This document shows, one piece after another, positions 34,471 to 46,965 of a DNA stretch of 64,000 nt. This stretch comes from Dendrophyllia cribrosa. Its lineage: Eukaryota > Cnidaria > Anthozoa > Scleractinia > Dendrophylliidae. The stretch lies in assembly GCA_024195265.1 (NCBI GenBank), contig JAJLRJ010000006.1:6379639-6443638 (forward strand), given 5' to 3'. The notes below the pieces were generated by a model, which saw nothing but the letters and a program-made list of their open reading frames with translations, ran no database searches and was not told where the DNA came from. A program made the translations under genes and the position numbers. Each line of letters starts with the position of its first letter. Within the stretch, counting starts at the first letter, position 1.

Positions 34471-34948
34471 GTAAGGGTCGATTATCGATAAGTTATTGGT
34501 TATTGGAAAAAATGTCCGACAAAGCTTACTTTAACACTGCATTTACACTGCAAGCAATATTTCCATTTTCACTGATATCCAAAAATCTTGGAGATACAGC
34601 GATGGGCACGCTATTGGGAAGTTTCAAAGTCACGCAATCAGGCAGTGTCATCATCGCCACCGGAAAGGGACAGATACCATGCAGCTCTTAACAACCTCTA
34701 ATTTTATTTGGACCTGGGTATCACGCAACTCTATTGTTTTCAGGGCTAGGGTCCATCCATTGTTGTGTTGCAACAATGTTCTGTTGTCTTCAGAGAAGAC
34801 CTTGTCAGAGCTACGTACTCCCCCGAAATGGACAAGATACACAAAACGAAATGTCAATTTCGGTGTAAACTGAGGCACATTCGCAACCGAAAAGACTCTG
34901 GGGACGAGGTTGACACATTAGTGCTGCATGTTTACCATTTATGTATCA

Positions 34949-35436
34949 CTTATATCACGTGATATCAAATTTAAACGTTTAAGTAATGCTCCACATAAGA
35001 ACTATAGTAAACTTCATTGTTCTGCGGCATTGGCTCTTTCCAACGTAGAATATCTTTGGTTTCAAGAATAGAGGAGGGGCTGATGGCTCATAATTATATT
35101 TCAGTATAAAAATAAAGAAAATCCATTTGTTTCAATTAAATTTTAGGAAATATTCATGCTTAACCAATCAGAATAGCAGAAGACAATAGCTAATAATTTT
35201 GCTTCTTTGAGGAAGTTCCCCAAATACAATATCTTTTAAAACTTGCATGTTGTGCGATAGGGTCTCAAATTACTTGAAACCTTAAAAAAATTAGACAAAA
35301 TGCAGCTTGAACCTTAACTTTATAGTAGTTTTTGAGTCTAGGCCAATGAGATCACTAGTTGTAACAATGAAAAAAGTGACATTCCTTCGTGCATTGCCGT
35401 TCAGCGACTTCCTTCTTATGCGGATCATTACTTAAT
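34949..35436 (+). repeat. Dispersed 488-bp repeat, copy 1
   Basis: Inverted relative of 53229-53713. It begins CTTATATCACGTGATAT and ends CTTATGCGGATCATTACTTA. Similarity covers the full length with small indels. No coding region, and neither copy shows clear inverted ends. Confidence 0.8.
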
Positions 35437-35668
35437 TGAAAAATGAAAAAATCTTCGTAAAACGATAGCTTTTCTTTTTGCGGGTACAATTATCGATCTT
35501 TTGGCTCTTTTACTTTAGTGTTATTTTCGTGCTTTTATTAATAGTTTTGGTACTCCTTTTTATTAGTGTTTTTCTTGTATCGTTTTAAACTCGTGAATAC
35601 GCGCAAGCGTAATAAACGGGTTATCGGTAACGGTGGCTAATTCACTCACCCACTTGATCGATCACTCA

Positions 35669-36083
35669 GACTACGTTTACACTAGAGGAGATTTTTCCGG
35701 ATTCATAAATGTTTCCGGATTTATTAAATTTAGGGTATTCGGATTCGCAGGCGTTTACACTAAAGGGTATTCGGATTCCCAACCGTTTACACACATCGAT
35801 AAATCCGAGGACATTCATGCGGGAACGGTTACAAAGCAGGCGAAAAAGTATCCGGATTCATGGGAACAACTGTTTACACTTCAAAACATTGCGGATTTAC
35901 AGTAATCGGATACAAAGTATTCACTTTAGATTTCGGATTCAAAATCTCCGGACACGCGACCAAACCGGGACGTTTTTATTTCGGATTCACCCATCTGCGT
36001 GTAAACGGCAAAACGAATCCGGTACCAAAATGTTCCGGATTCGTCATGAATCCGGAAAAATCTCCTCTAGTGTAAACGTAGTC
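35669..36083. mobile_element. 415-bp MITE with TCA duplication
   Basis: The ends are inverted over about 38 bp (GACTACGTTTACACTAGAGG, then AGATTTTTCCGGATTCAT). TCA occurs at 35666-35668 and 36084-36086. Three-base duplications are typical of PIF/Harbinger-type elements. The interior is filled with degenerate GTTTACAC and CCGGATTC motifs. Confidence 0.75.
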
Positions 36084-36437
36084 TCAGATGTAAACTTTTC
36101 CCGAATATCTACGTTAAAATAACAAAATTTGGCCTCGATGATTAGCCAAAGTGGGTAAACGATACAACAACTTTTTTTTCGAACTGAAAATTACTGTTTT
36201 TTTTATTTTTTTATTATTATTTTTTTTTGCGTTCATCAAAAGTCGTTCCATTTAATTTCCAAATAAACCCCGCAATATTGCGTTACCGACAGCATTTCGT
36301 GTTCACAGGTTGGCTCATAAGGAGCCTCTGATTTAGTTTTTTATGTGTCTTTTGTTGACGGTACCTACTTTTACCTTTTTATCCATTGTGAAGCGAATGT
36401 AAATAGCACTATATAAGTATTTAAATTATAACTTTTA

Positions 36438-36464
36438 TATTATTATTATTATTATTATTATTAT
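36438..36464. repeat. (TAT)n microsatellite
   Basis: About nine ATT/TAT trinucleotides in a T-rich neighbourhood. Confidence 0.9.
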
Positions 36465-36469
36465 AGTTA

Positions 36470-37439
36470 TTAAATCCTGTCATAATTCAAAATAATTTTA
36501 ACGACTTTTCTCGCGTTCGGCGTCCACCAAAACTCAACTTTTCCCGCCCGCAATGAAGTGTAGTGGGTCGCGTGTGATTGGCAAATGATGTGAATTAGAG
36601 CGATTTTCGTATGACAGTTTACCTGATTGTTCGCGATTTATTTCATTTGTCAGTAGTTGACAGGATCAAACCAAGTTTTGCTCGTTTTCCCGCTAAAAAT
36701 ATCCCTTACATGTAAAGAGCTCGAGGCTTGTTGAATTGACCTATCAGAATGCTGAAAAGCGAGTGACGTCAAAGAAAATAGCTGCTTTTTAGATCGCAAT
36801 ATGTTCGCATTGCTTTGCGTGTTCGCTAAAACAACCAAAAGCCATGCGCGCGTTTGCTTCTGTTCGCTAAGCCAATCAAATTGCTTTCGTCCGGTTCGTT
36901 CGTTGTTTCCATCGTGTTTAGGCGTAATCATTTCTAATCAAGTTCATAGGAAAATCGCTCTAAAACGTATAGTAAATGCACGAAAAGAACTTAACGTCTT
37001 ATGCTGTGTTCACACAGGGAGAAACAGATTTAGGTTAAACCACAAACTCGTGCATCCACGCACCAGCAAGTTCGAGCTCTATTTTGTTTCGGTTCATGTG
37101 TAATAAAGATTTAATGCCAGCTTATTCCTGTTTCGTAAAACAGCATAAATAAAATAAATAAATAACTATATTGCGCATGCTCCATATACATAATATTTTA
37201 TCTTGACATGCGCATTACATAAAAAAGATATAAGAAGTAAAAAAGAAAAATGTATAGTGATAGAACATACACTGATAGAACCAGACGTGAAACGTGTTTT
37301 TATATTAACAACTAAAGTGAACAAAAAATGTTTCGGTGCTAATGTGAAAACAGCATTAGAATCTTTGTAAATGGAACCTTCCGCAAGTGAACACCTCTAT
37401 TAACCCTTTAATACCCAAGATCAAAATGCAAATTCTCCT
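36470..37439. other. No gene supported
   Basis: 36500-36540 shares CGTCCACCAAAACTYA with 50250-50270 and, inverted, with 49835, a dispersed repeat end. Otherwise accidental frames. Confidence 0.35.
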
Positions 37440-38050
37440 TTCTTGTCCCATGCGTTTCTTATAGAGGAAGTGGGGTGAATTTGTTAAATATTAAGAGATC
37501 TTATGATCAGGACCTTCCCTCTCCTCACCTCTTTGATTGATTAAGCATCGAATACAGTAAAAACCCGCAAGTACGAACCTAGTTTTTAAGAACCTGTTAA
37601 GCTAAAATTTGCCAGTTAGACCCCCTCTATATAAGAACCTGTTTAGCCTAAAATTTGAAACAGGTTCTTATTTTCTAAAATTTATGTACACTTGGGCAAT
37701 TAAGAGTAGTACATGTATATAATGTTATGTTCTGAAGGAGGTACTCAAAATGTGATCAGTGCTTCGATTTTTCTTATTATAGTCATTTTTACAATACTTA
37801 CTTGGTATGCAGATTTTATATAAGGAATAGACTGACTACCACTAAATTCTATTAGCTACAAATGAATGTATTTTTTTTCTTCAGAAACTAAGAAACTATT
37901 AATCTAAATAGCCTAAATTTGTGCTAATTACCATTTATGTAAGAACCTGTTTAGGCTAACTTGGGAAAATGCAGGTTCTTATTTGTGAGTTTTTACTGTA
38001 TTACAAGGAGAAAATTGATGCTGATCACTATTAAAACCCAGACGAGCTCC
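37440..38050 (+). repeat. Dispersed repeat interrupted by a TIR element
   Basis: Same family as 16100-16290, here split at a TA by the element at 37555-37998. Confidence 0.7.
37555..37998. mobile_element. 444-bp pogo-like MITE, TA duplication
   Basis: The inverted ends CAGTAAAAACCCGCAAGTAC and (right end, complement) CAGTAAAAACTCACAAATAA are flanked by TA at 37553-37554 and 37999-38000. The interior repeats AAGAACCTGTTTAG-like motifs. The unoccupied site at about 16233 confirms the borders. TA duplication and CAGT ends fit the pogo/Tigger group. Confidence 0.85.
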
Positions 38051-38164
38051 TAACCACACACAAACGTAAAAGTAACCGTTGAGGGGACACCTCTTAAAGC
38101 AAACATTTTGACCTTTGCGTAAAGGGAATTCTCGTAAAGTTCTTAATATATTTATGTGAACAGG

Positions 38165-38398
38165 TTACATAACAGGGCAATTTTTGCCTTCCTTGTACGG
38201 GTTTCCGCCCGCGGGAATCCCTTGAAGAAGACAATCGTCCCTAGCATTTTCTAGACAGTAGTTCATCAGTTCCTCAGCTGATCTTGAAACCTTCATCCGC
38301 TGCATTTTTGCTTGTATCCGAAGAAGGTCTACAGTTTCTTTAAGTGCAGATTTCTTAGCAGACAATGTACAAGAGTTTTGTTTTGAAGGAGAAGACAT
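38165..38398 (-). CDS. Heterotrimeric G-protein gamma subunit
   Basis: An ATG at 38398-38396 starts 77 codons ending in TAA at 38165-38167. The protein has the G-gamma layout. A helical N-terminal half with TVDLLRIQAKMQRMKVS (about residues 22-39) pairs with G-beta. EELMNYCLENARDDCLLQGIP and NPYKEGK follow, then a C-terminal CPVM prenylation box. Length fits the family (65-78). The final Met predicts farnesylation, whereas most G-gamma proteins end in Leu and are geranylgeranylated. The whole coding region is in one exon. A good acceptor (TTATTTGCAG) 31 bp before the ATG suggests a 5' UTR intron. The role is membrane-anchored signalling below seven-helix receptors. Confidence 0.92.
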   Translation of the reverse strand: MSSPSKQNSCTLSAKKSALKETVDLLRIQAKMQRMKVSRSAEELMNYCLENARDDCLLQGIPAGGNPYKEGKNCPVM

Positions 38399-38428
38399 CG
38401 CGAGCAATCTTTTCCCTTTACAATTGTT

Positions 38429-38433
38429 GCTGC
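38429..38433 (-). promoter_or_regulatory. Splice acceptor in 5' UTR of G-gamma gene
   Basis: On the minus strand TTTTATTTGCAG ends at 38430 and the exon would start at 38429. The upstream exon was not located. Confidence 0.5.
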
Positions 38434-39054
38434 AAATAAAACAGAGTGTAAGTACCAGATACGAAAACGGTTGTAAGGTTATTGATTGATTAATGGATTG
38501 ATTAATTTATAGGTTTGACCATTTGGTTGTTTTGTGTTGACACTGTCACTCTCAAAATAGAAGTTGTACAAAATCGATGACGGGTATCAAACAATATACC
38601 CTCCTCCCACTCCGATTGCATCTTCAAGTGTAACTATTTGTTTCGATCAGACATAAGTTTGTTTTTGAAATGAAATGATAAATGTTTGAAGATTTCCCAA
38701 AGTATTTTAGCTCGTGAAAGAGTACTATATAAACGCTTATCTCATTTTATGTGGTACTTACTATAAAGGAAATTGTAAGTAGGAGCATCAGTGTAATGAA
38801 AGCTTTTGAGTAGTACTGTAATTTCTCTGTTGGCGACTTTCTACAATAATTATGGTATGCCTGGTGGGAAGCGCATCCTCATTAAGCAGTGCTTGGAGTG
38901 TATCACTCGCATGCATGCGGGACCCTGGCTCTCTTTTTATTATCGAGAGTGTTTTTTCATTACTATAAAATTCATTTCAGCTTCAATATAACAACCGTTA
39001 ATGTAATCTGTATAAATAAACTGTTGAAGTGGGTAAAAAGGTAAGTCTTCACAA
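38434..39054. other. No gene supported
   Basis: Likely holds the promoter or 5' UTR exon of the G-gamma gene. I see no decisive motif. Confidence 0.35.
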
Positions 39055-39310
39055 GCTTAATGGCACACAAATGCCGCAGCTTAACCCGATTTCTGTAGCA
39101 TGAAGCGACTGAGAGTATGACTCCATCGCAAGGTTACCCCCACCATGTCGCCGGTACTCATTTATACACCTGGATGGAGAGAGACAATGTGGAGCAAAGT
39201 TTCTTGTCTCAGGAAACAACACGACGGCAGAGACCAGCTTGAACCACCGACCTTCAGGTTGAAAGTCCGACGCGCTAACCACAGTAGACCACCGCGCCTG
39301 GCCTCCACTG
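39055..39310 (-). mobile_element. tRNA-derived SINE, second family
   Basis: The minus strand has a tRNA-like head (GTTAGCGCGTCGGACTTTCA, then GGTGGTTCAAG as B box) near 39240-39300. A body with CCATCCAGGTGTATAAATGA, CCTTGCGATGGAGTCATACT and CGCTTCATGCTACAGAAATC ends in TTAAGCTTGTG. It differs from the SINE at 27770. The body layout resembles widespread invertebrate tRNA-SINEs. Confidence 0.75.
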
Positions 39311-40013
39311 TAGAAGTAGAAACTTTTAATTTGTTCAGATAAGCATAATGGAGCATAATAATGGCGCCTGTCGAGCATAACAGTGACATTTTTTTAGCAT
39401 CGAGCATAAACATATATAAAAGCGACAAATTCGAGCATAATGTGGACAATCCTAGTCATGTGTAAATTTCCAACTGAATGTGTCAAAGACTGAATTATTT
39501 AATTATTGAAATAAATGTTGAGTTTTTCGGCGTATCTTTTCAAAAGTTCAGTTCATGATTTTTAAGGCGAGGTACACACAATAAAAGAGCAAGTTGTAGT
39601 TTTTTTGTGAGTATTTGTCGAGTGTGAACACACTGCGGGCGTTCGCTAAAGTATTGCAAATTGTAAGCGACCAAGCAAAAAAGAATATGAAAGGTTAGCT
39701 ATTGTTGTCTTTTCTTGTAAAAGAACAAGGAACGCATGTTGTGTGCTGTTTACAGTTAGCGGAAATCGCAAATATAACTGACATTCATCAACGATTAAGG
39801 CGAATTCAATGAGCTGATCTGAGCTGTCTATTCATGATAATCATGTGCATCTTGATGTGCAAACATTACAAAGACAGTAAAGTATTTGTGGACAATCGGA
39901 TCCTTTATGTTAGCGTTTCATTCTTGTGTTAGTTTAAATACTGCCACAGCGGGCGATAAACTATAACTGTTTTGTATGGATGAAATCTTCTCTCCGTCAC
40001 AACGTGGAATATG
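39311..40013. other. No gene supported
   Basis: GAGCATAATG recurs four times at 39344-39440, a small degenerate repeat next to the SINE. Nothing else is seen. Confidence 0.4.
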
Positions 40014-40384
40014 ACACTGTCCCGCCGAAATAATGAAATTGTGTTATATACGTTACTTAATTTCCATGTTATATCGCCAAATGCCACCAAATACATAAAA
40101 CTAAATTAGATGAAAAGATTCTATAGAGCAAACCAGAAGCAAAGTTAGGAGAAAAAGTGCAGGATTACAATCGGATGGAAGTGGATGACAGTTCATCAGT
40201 TATGATTTCGTGACAGGCGGTCATTGACGATACCATAAAGTGTCCATTCTGGTTGAATTTTTAGTTCTTTAGTCGTTATTTTGTCTTTTTAGTTCATATT
40301 TCGTTGCGTCCCATACTTTTGGCTATTTTTTCGCCTATGTTAAGATAAAAAAGCAAGCTTATTATATTTCAGTCGGGACACTGT
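40014..40384. mobile_element. 371-bp TIR element, ACACTGTCCCG ends, copy 1
   Basis: ACACTGTCCCG (40014-40024) faces CGGGACACTGT (40374-40384). The interior matches 53716-54169 over CCATGTTATATCGCCAAATG, GGATGGAAGTGGAT and the AAGATAAWAAAGCAA end. Degenerate frames only. Confidence 0.8.
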
Positions 40385-43300
40385 TCCTTCTGAACCCTTC
40401 TGAACGTGATGATCGCTTTGCGAAAATTTGCTTCTTCTAAATTTCGCTTTATGGAAATTTCGTTTGATATTTCGAATTGTCGGCGAAGTTTCCCCTTTTT
40501 GATACTGCACCCGTTCAACATTTCGTTTCCATCGCAGAAATTTCGCAAACTTTTCGTTTTCGTTTTCAATCACATTTCGTCTACATTTTTTTAATAAAGA
40601 GCAAACTCTGTCGAAATTCGTTTGTATTACTTTTGCGCAGTACTGTACGAGTGTTAAGAGGGAAACTTTCTCTAACCGCCAGACATATCACGGCAGGTAG
40701 TGAAAAACTAATTAGTCAGATAAGAAACCTCATGTAGTTTGTTTCCGCTAGAAAGCGCTTTAATCTAAAGAAAAACGAGAACAAGATTTTCGCGTTGAGA
40801 AAGAAAGAACGGCCGAAATTAAAACGTGAAATTTGTTACTATTAACTCACATGGCGCTAAAAAACGAAAGCGCACAGGGAAATTGGGAAACTAATCATCA
40901 CCACAAAAAGCCTTTTTTCAAAGCTCAGGTGGCAATATTAATTGCATTACTACTATGACAAGTGTCATAGTCAATAAATCAAAAATGACAGGCAAGTTTC
41001 GAAACTATGGACAATTGGACATGTGCCATAAGGCCCAAATTTTCTCAGTCCTTATTTAATTAACTATATACATTGATCTAAAGACACACCTCAAAATTAA
41101 CTTTCGGTTATTGGCAGCTTTTTCTTCAATACGGCGTCGAAGCTAGCATATCTCGTGAAATGTGCCCAAAACGATAAACATTCCTGTACTCCACAAATTT
41201 CAAGTTTCAATTTCGGTCATTTTGCCTTTCCCAATGCGAAAATCAATTTTTCTTGTTTTTTTTTTCTTCAAACAGAAGCGCTTCTGGCAGAAAAAAGCTA
41301 CATCATTTTTCTGTTCGTGCTAAGATCTGTCGTGAAATACAGATTTTGCTCGATTTTTAGAGATCGTTGCTTTATAATCACAACTTAACTGCTCAACGCA
41401 TACATTAATATAACAGAAAAAAATGACCTAAGTCCAGCCAAATAAATAAATTGTTGAACGTTTTACTATATATGCATTACTGACATAACACAAACTTTCC
41501 GCAGCATGTGGTCTTATTTACAATATACCAACATGGTATTCTTGCATAATCGCAAATGATTTATACTGTCAAGTATTGCTGTATTGAACGCTCGCAATGA
41601 CCTCTACCACTCAGTGAACGAGGCAGTTTTATAAATGGAAATATCAACTTGTATTCCAAACATATATTACAATGTTAATGAAGAAGTAAATATGTTTTAA
41701 AATTAAGATCTATATATACAGACAAATATTAACGTTAAAAAGGTATATTATTTCATATTAAATAGATATGATAATTTAAACTTCATGTATTTAAAACCGG
41801 GTATAAAACAATGAAAAATCGATCCAACGAGTATTTCGACCACGAAGCTGATCAGTGATTGGAATTTGCTACTCACTGATTTGCACAATTCGGAAAGTTT
41901 AGTAGAAAAAGAAAGAGGGAGAACATTCCCTTCGTATACGTACTTTATTCTTCTCAGCCGTCAGGCCGTAAACGATGTAGAATTGCGCAGAAGATGACTT
42001 AAAATGTTGATCATACTAAGAAATTATTAACTTTTCATATTGTAATTTACTTTTTGAAAGAGTTTATATATCAAATAACATAGAATTTTGCCTAGGGAGG
42101 TTTTCTTTTTCAATTTTTGAAACAATGAATGATTTATAGGGCATTTTATGCAAAGTTGTAATCGTTGTTAAAACTGTATACGAAACATAAAAATGAATTT
42201 TTCTCCTGTTACAACACGATTTTAGAATTATTACTCACTCCGTCACAAACAATGAGACAATATTTTCTTTATTTTCAATCGATTTTAGGCCGTTTAGCCA
42301 AAAAATACTTACAAAGGATCAAAGAAAACTAAGCTTTCTATATCGCGAGAAATTGAAATAAAGTGTTAGCCATCAGGCACTTCTACATTAACAATGCATG
42401 AAACACAGAACAATATCGACAGGCAAGAGTGTATATTGTACATTTAACATGCTGCCTATGACTTAAATACAGAAAACGATCAATTTTAGTGGTTTATTCG
42501 CCTTAAAAAAAAAACAAACAGTACAACGGTAACACATGTTCCGGCTGAGGTATCAGACTATGACAGAAATGATGTGGCATTTATTCGTGCATAGAACAGT
42601 CGATCATATTGACAAAAAGATCTAATCAAATTGCATTACCATTTTTTGGAAAAGGGAGAAATGTAAAATTGTTTTCACGAGGAAAGCGATGGAAAATCAA
42701 TTTAACAGCCTCTGTGAGTTTAAGTTTTTAAGTTGTTGTCGCTGGCAATCGAAATTTCTTTAGAATCATTTTTAATTTGCCCACACAAGCTATTTACTGC
42801 CAACGGCGTATTTTAGAAGAAAACGCAATGGAAATAAGATATGACATATTATTCCACGCAGTAAACTGACATAAAGACATTCAGCCTGAATGCGGTTTTT
42901 CCCCTGAAGATAAGAAGAATATGAGATTTACGAAAGAAATATATCATCGCTTTAATTTCTCACCTTTACAAATTGGCGTCCTCTAGACTTGTATCCCGAA
43001 TGGCTTTCACCGCAGATGGTTTCCTTTGTTTGATCCCCAAAAATTCTACAGTGCGGTATTTCCTGCTTGTACGGAGATTTCTTTAAGAATTTCGCACATA
43101 AAATAGCGGCAAATTGATGCTATAGAGGAGGCAGCGCTTGAAGATTCTCTCTTTTCAAAGCGCAGAGCTGTTCGATGAAAAAAGGTCTCTGAGCTTACCC
43201 CAGGTTGTAGATAATAATATGCGCGCTGATCTTAGAAACGTTTTTGCAGGCGATACTCTTGAGTCGATGTGACAAATAACCGCATTAGAACAAAATCATG

Positions 43301-45224
43301 ACGTTGGAAGAGCCATTTTGTACATTTCCCTTTAGGGATAGAATATTTTTATATCGCAGTGGTTTGGTTTACGGATTTCGCCGAAGAATTCTTCTCGACA
43401 AATACGTTTCCAATATAATATGCACTGACGTCCGGCGGTAAGGTTAATATCGATTCGTATGGCCGATAAAGCTGGTCCGCTGGAGTAAAAAAAAATAACT
43501 CCACTTGCACGGGTAGATATTTTTTTTTTAAACTTCGCCAAAGAAGAAAAGCCAGTTGTATTTGTGGTCACAACGTTGAAATTATTTCACTTTGGCTGTC
43601 TGAGATCACAAATTGAAATGAAGGTGGCTATTTGCCTCGCTAAATTTGCATTTGAACTGTCACTGGAGACAAAAAAGAAAATGATTGGCGATTAATTCAT
43701 AAAAATCTTTGCGTTTTAAGGCGGAGATAATTCGAAAATTTAAGTTTGTCGAAAAAAAAACTGCAATTGAAAAGAAGAGTTTTCATCTTGGAATTAACAA
43801 AAATAAAAACACAAATACAACATTCGGTGATATAGAAAATTTTAGTCGCGCCTATTGCGTAAACACAGATGTTTTTCTTTTACTCTAAATGTTATCTGTA
43901 GTCCGACTGATTTTAATATCAAAGACACCCGCAAATGAGATTGACACATCGTAAAGATGTGTTGTGGAAACTAAAAAAAGGCCAAGGATTAAGCGAACTT
44001 GTACACTGGCTTATTGATTACGTAAGCGATCCGGAAAGGCGAGAGTCATCTCGGTTAGGCTATACGCGTAAGGTGATGTATTGCTGTATTCTACAATTAC
44101 ACATGGTATAATTTGCATACAACCTGACAAGGGCCCCAAAACAAATAAATCCTACCCTAAATTACAGAGAGTGGCGTTGTCTTGGAATTTTGAAGTTATT
44201 GTTTAAATAAGGATAGAATTAAGCAGCGAGAATTAAGGACAACTCGTATTAAGGTGACAGACACAATAATGAGGCACGGCAAAATTATACAGAACAGTTC
44301 TTTTGCTATAAACAAAAGGGAGTGTTCGAATGGAAGTGTTTGTCGTTGATCGATACAAAGTAAAACACAATATCAACCCAAAAGATAGAATCGCAATGCC
44401 ACAAAGACCACTGATTGAATCTTTTTGCGAGTCCCTTCTTTTCGAAGCGTGATGCACGGTTTCTGTTTTTGTATCCAAACTCTGGTCGTTGAATTGAAGT
44501 CAGAAGCAACTCAGTGGTCATCATGCAATCCGCGTCGCAATACAACTGTTTGAGTCACTATTAAAAATAACGAAGAGTAAGATCAAGAGACACTTTTAAC
44601 ACTGAATCGCTAAAATTAGTCCTGTCTAAATGTGAGTGAACTACTTATTTTTTTGTACTCGCTGCAATGGAGTGTTTTTCGGTTCATTGAAAAACACCTG
44701 GTAAATCTGTTATTTTTATACAGTATGGTATTGTTCATAATGCATACGATCGCTATACTAGAACGGCAACGTGTTCGATCGAACTAATTTCGAATTAGTC
44801 GAACAAAACGGCTTTTCGAGCCTCATGGTTGATAAAAAAGCAACAGTGTAAAATAACACCAATGGCATTTTAAAAGTAACCCTCTTTTTATTAAATCAGT
44901 AAAAGAGAACAAGGGGAGGTGTTCTCTTGAGAGAAGCAAACTGTAGGGCAATTTGAAATTATTGTTTTTAATCATTCAATTTTGTTATTTAATATTATGT
45001 TTACCCGAACACAGTTTTCAGTCCAATTTCGTTCGGTTTTAATTGATCGGAAAGTTATAAAGGCAGAACTTTGTTTGAAATTTTTAATTGACAGCTGCAG
45101 GAGCCACGCACTATTTCAGGCTGCGGAAAGAATCCTTTGTTTCATGAAATTGTTCACCGCCGTTTGTTGATCTATGAGGACCCTGGTCCTTTCGAATATT
45201 GCGTGGGTATTTCAGATCAAACAT
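40385..45224. other. Long stretch with no gene supported
   Basis: About 4.8 kb of AT-rich DNA. Minus-strand frames at 43332-43571 and 44233-44545 are the longest, but they lack a proper ATG or splice context and carry no domain. I see no repeats, RNA folds or element ends here. It is the least repeat-marked part of the window and could hold UTRs, introns or enhancers that cannot be read by eye. Confidence 0.4.
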
Positions 45225-45234
45225 AGCGAAAACT

Positions 45235-45912
45235 AGGACTAGACACAAATATCCCGATATTTTTTTTAGATATTTAGAAGATTTTTAGATATTTAGAAAA
45301 TCTCATGATATTTAGAAAAAAATTGGGATATTCAGAATTTTTGAAGGAAAAATTATTAAAATCTTTTTTTTTTCTAGCAAAATTGAGAAAGAAAGCTATT
45401 TCAATGCTAATCAGGGCAGCAATTGCCAGAAATTCAAAAAAATTCTCCATATGGGCCTGCAGTAATCAGATTAAGCAGCATTCTCCATTTATAATATATG
45501 CCATGCGTGTCTAATGTTAGCGTTTGCTTGTTCAACAAAATGGCGGATGCTGAAAGGTCAAATGCAGTGAATACAGTACAGTTCCAGATGACGTACCCTC
45601 TATAACTGTGCTGCCCTAGTTTTCTAGGAGGCTGCGCCGCTGCGGGGTGCTAAAATACGTCCAAGGCCAAATTTATGTAAAATTGTTTAGAGTTTCGTTA
45701 CCATTTCAGATGACAGGCTACTTTTTGAGGTTATCACTATAATATTTATGAGAATAAAGCCAGATATTTTCGAGATATTTAGAACTTTTTCGAGATATTT
45801 AGAACTTTTTAGAGATCAGTTTAGAATTTTTTTCGAGATATTTAGAAAAAAAAAATATGGAATTTCCGAAAACATATTTAGGCGATTTTGCTTGATATTT
45901 GTGTCTAGGCCA
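45235..45912. mobile_element. 678-bp TIR element with 10-bp duplication
   Basis: The ends read GGACTAGACACAAATATC and (complement of the right end) GGCCTAGACACAAATATC. AGCGAAAACT is directly repeated at 45225-45234 and 45913-45922. The subterminal DNA on both sides is packed with GATATTTAGAA motifs. A 9-10 bp duplication suggests a Mutator-like relative. No transposase. Confidence 0.8.
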
Positions 45913-45922
45913 AGCGAAAACT

Positions 45923-46965
45923 GAAGGGTTCTTTTGACCGTTTTGACGTCAGGCTTCTTATTGCTCGTCTCAGCAAGACGCACATTTGACTTTTATTTCT
46001 TCTATTTTCACCAGGCGAATCGATTTTGTCAAAGCAAACTTAACTTAGAACGTGCCTTGACAAAGCATCAGACGATCGTGTTACACGTCTGGTGAAATTT
46101 TATCCCCAAGCCGAAAGCCGCATACAACAATGACTGTGGGCGTGTTGTCAGGAGTACGAATAGTTCCTATACTTTCTTCTCGGCACTTCGTGTCTCGTCT
46201 CTTCGCTTTCCCGAGGCTAACACTGTCGGATTTCGGTTTGAGCTTAAAATTTCACCATTTGCCTAACACGATTGCCTGATTCTTGCTCAATCACGTTCAT
46301 ATGTTTGCTCTAACAAAATCGATTCACGGTAAAAACAGAAGAAATTACAATTAAATTTGACTCTTCTGTCCTCAGTGCCAGACGTCGAGATAAGAAACAT
46401 GGCACATAAATTATTTGGATAAAGAACACGTCAGCCTATAAGAGAGAGTATCAGAGGATAAGAAACCAAAAAATATTTTGAAAGGCGCAATTTACAAAAA
46501 GAAAATTCGTGAAAACTCGACTGAGAAAACATCGCTTGTTGAGTACAAGACTCTAACCGTTCACAGGTGATGTGTAGCGTAAATGATAACTTTGAAAATT
46601 TGTTTTGACTTTCATGTCCGGCAAAAAATACTTTCCGAAAACGTAAGTTATAACTCCGGAGTGCCCACCCCCTGGGGTTATAACCTTTTGATTCCCGCGA
46701 TACTTGTCCGAGATATCCATAATGCACCATTTTCAATGGGCATAACGCCCTGCTGTGTTTTCTGGGTACCCTGTGCAGACACCTACAAAAAAAACGCATT
46801 CCCTGCCTTGTTTCATGGATATCCTGTGCAGTCTTTCAAGGGCTAATCTCGAGACTTGTAGTAGACTGTACTATGTACGAAATATCACGTCTCGATCAGT
46901 TAAAAACAAAAATTTCGCTGTCGTACAGTGTGAAGGTATGGCGTCACAATTCGATGCCAGCGCGG
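45923..46965. other. No gene supported
   Basis: Overlapping frames on both strands at 46431-46846 cancel out. No domain is seen. Confidence 0.35.

Noticed and set aside
34167..34691. 174-codon plus-strand frame
   Set aside because: Overlaps the hammerhead-like motif on the other strand. No domain and no splice or start context. Most likely mobile-element DNA.
44233..44545. Minus-strand frames with a hydrophobic segment
   Set aside because: Two overlapping frames, no ATG for the more protein-like one, no splice borders.
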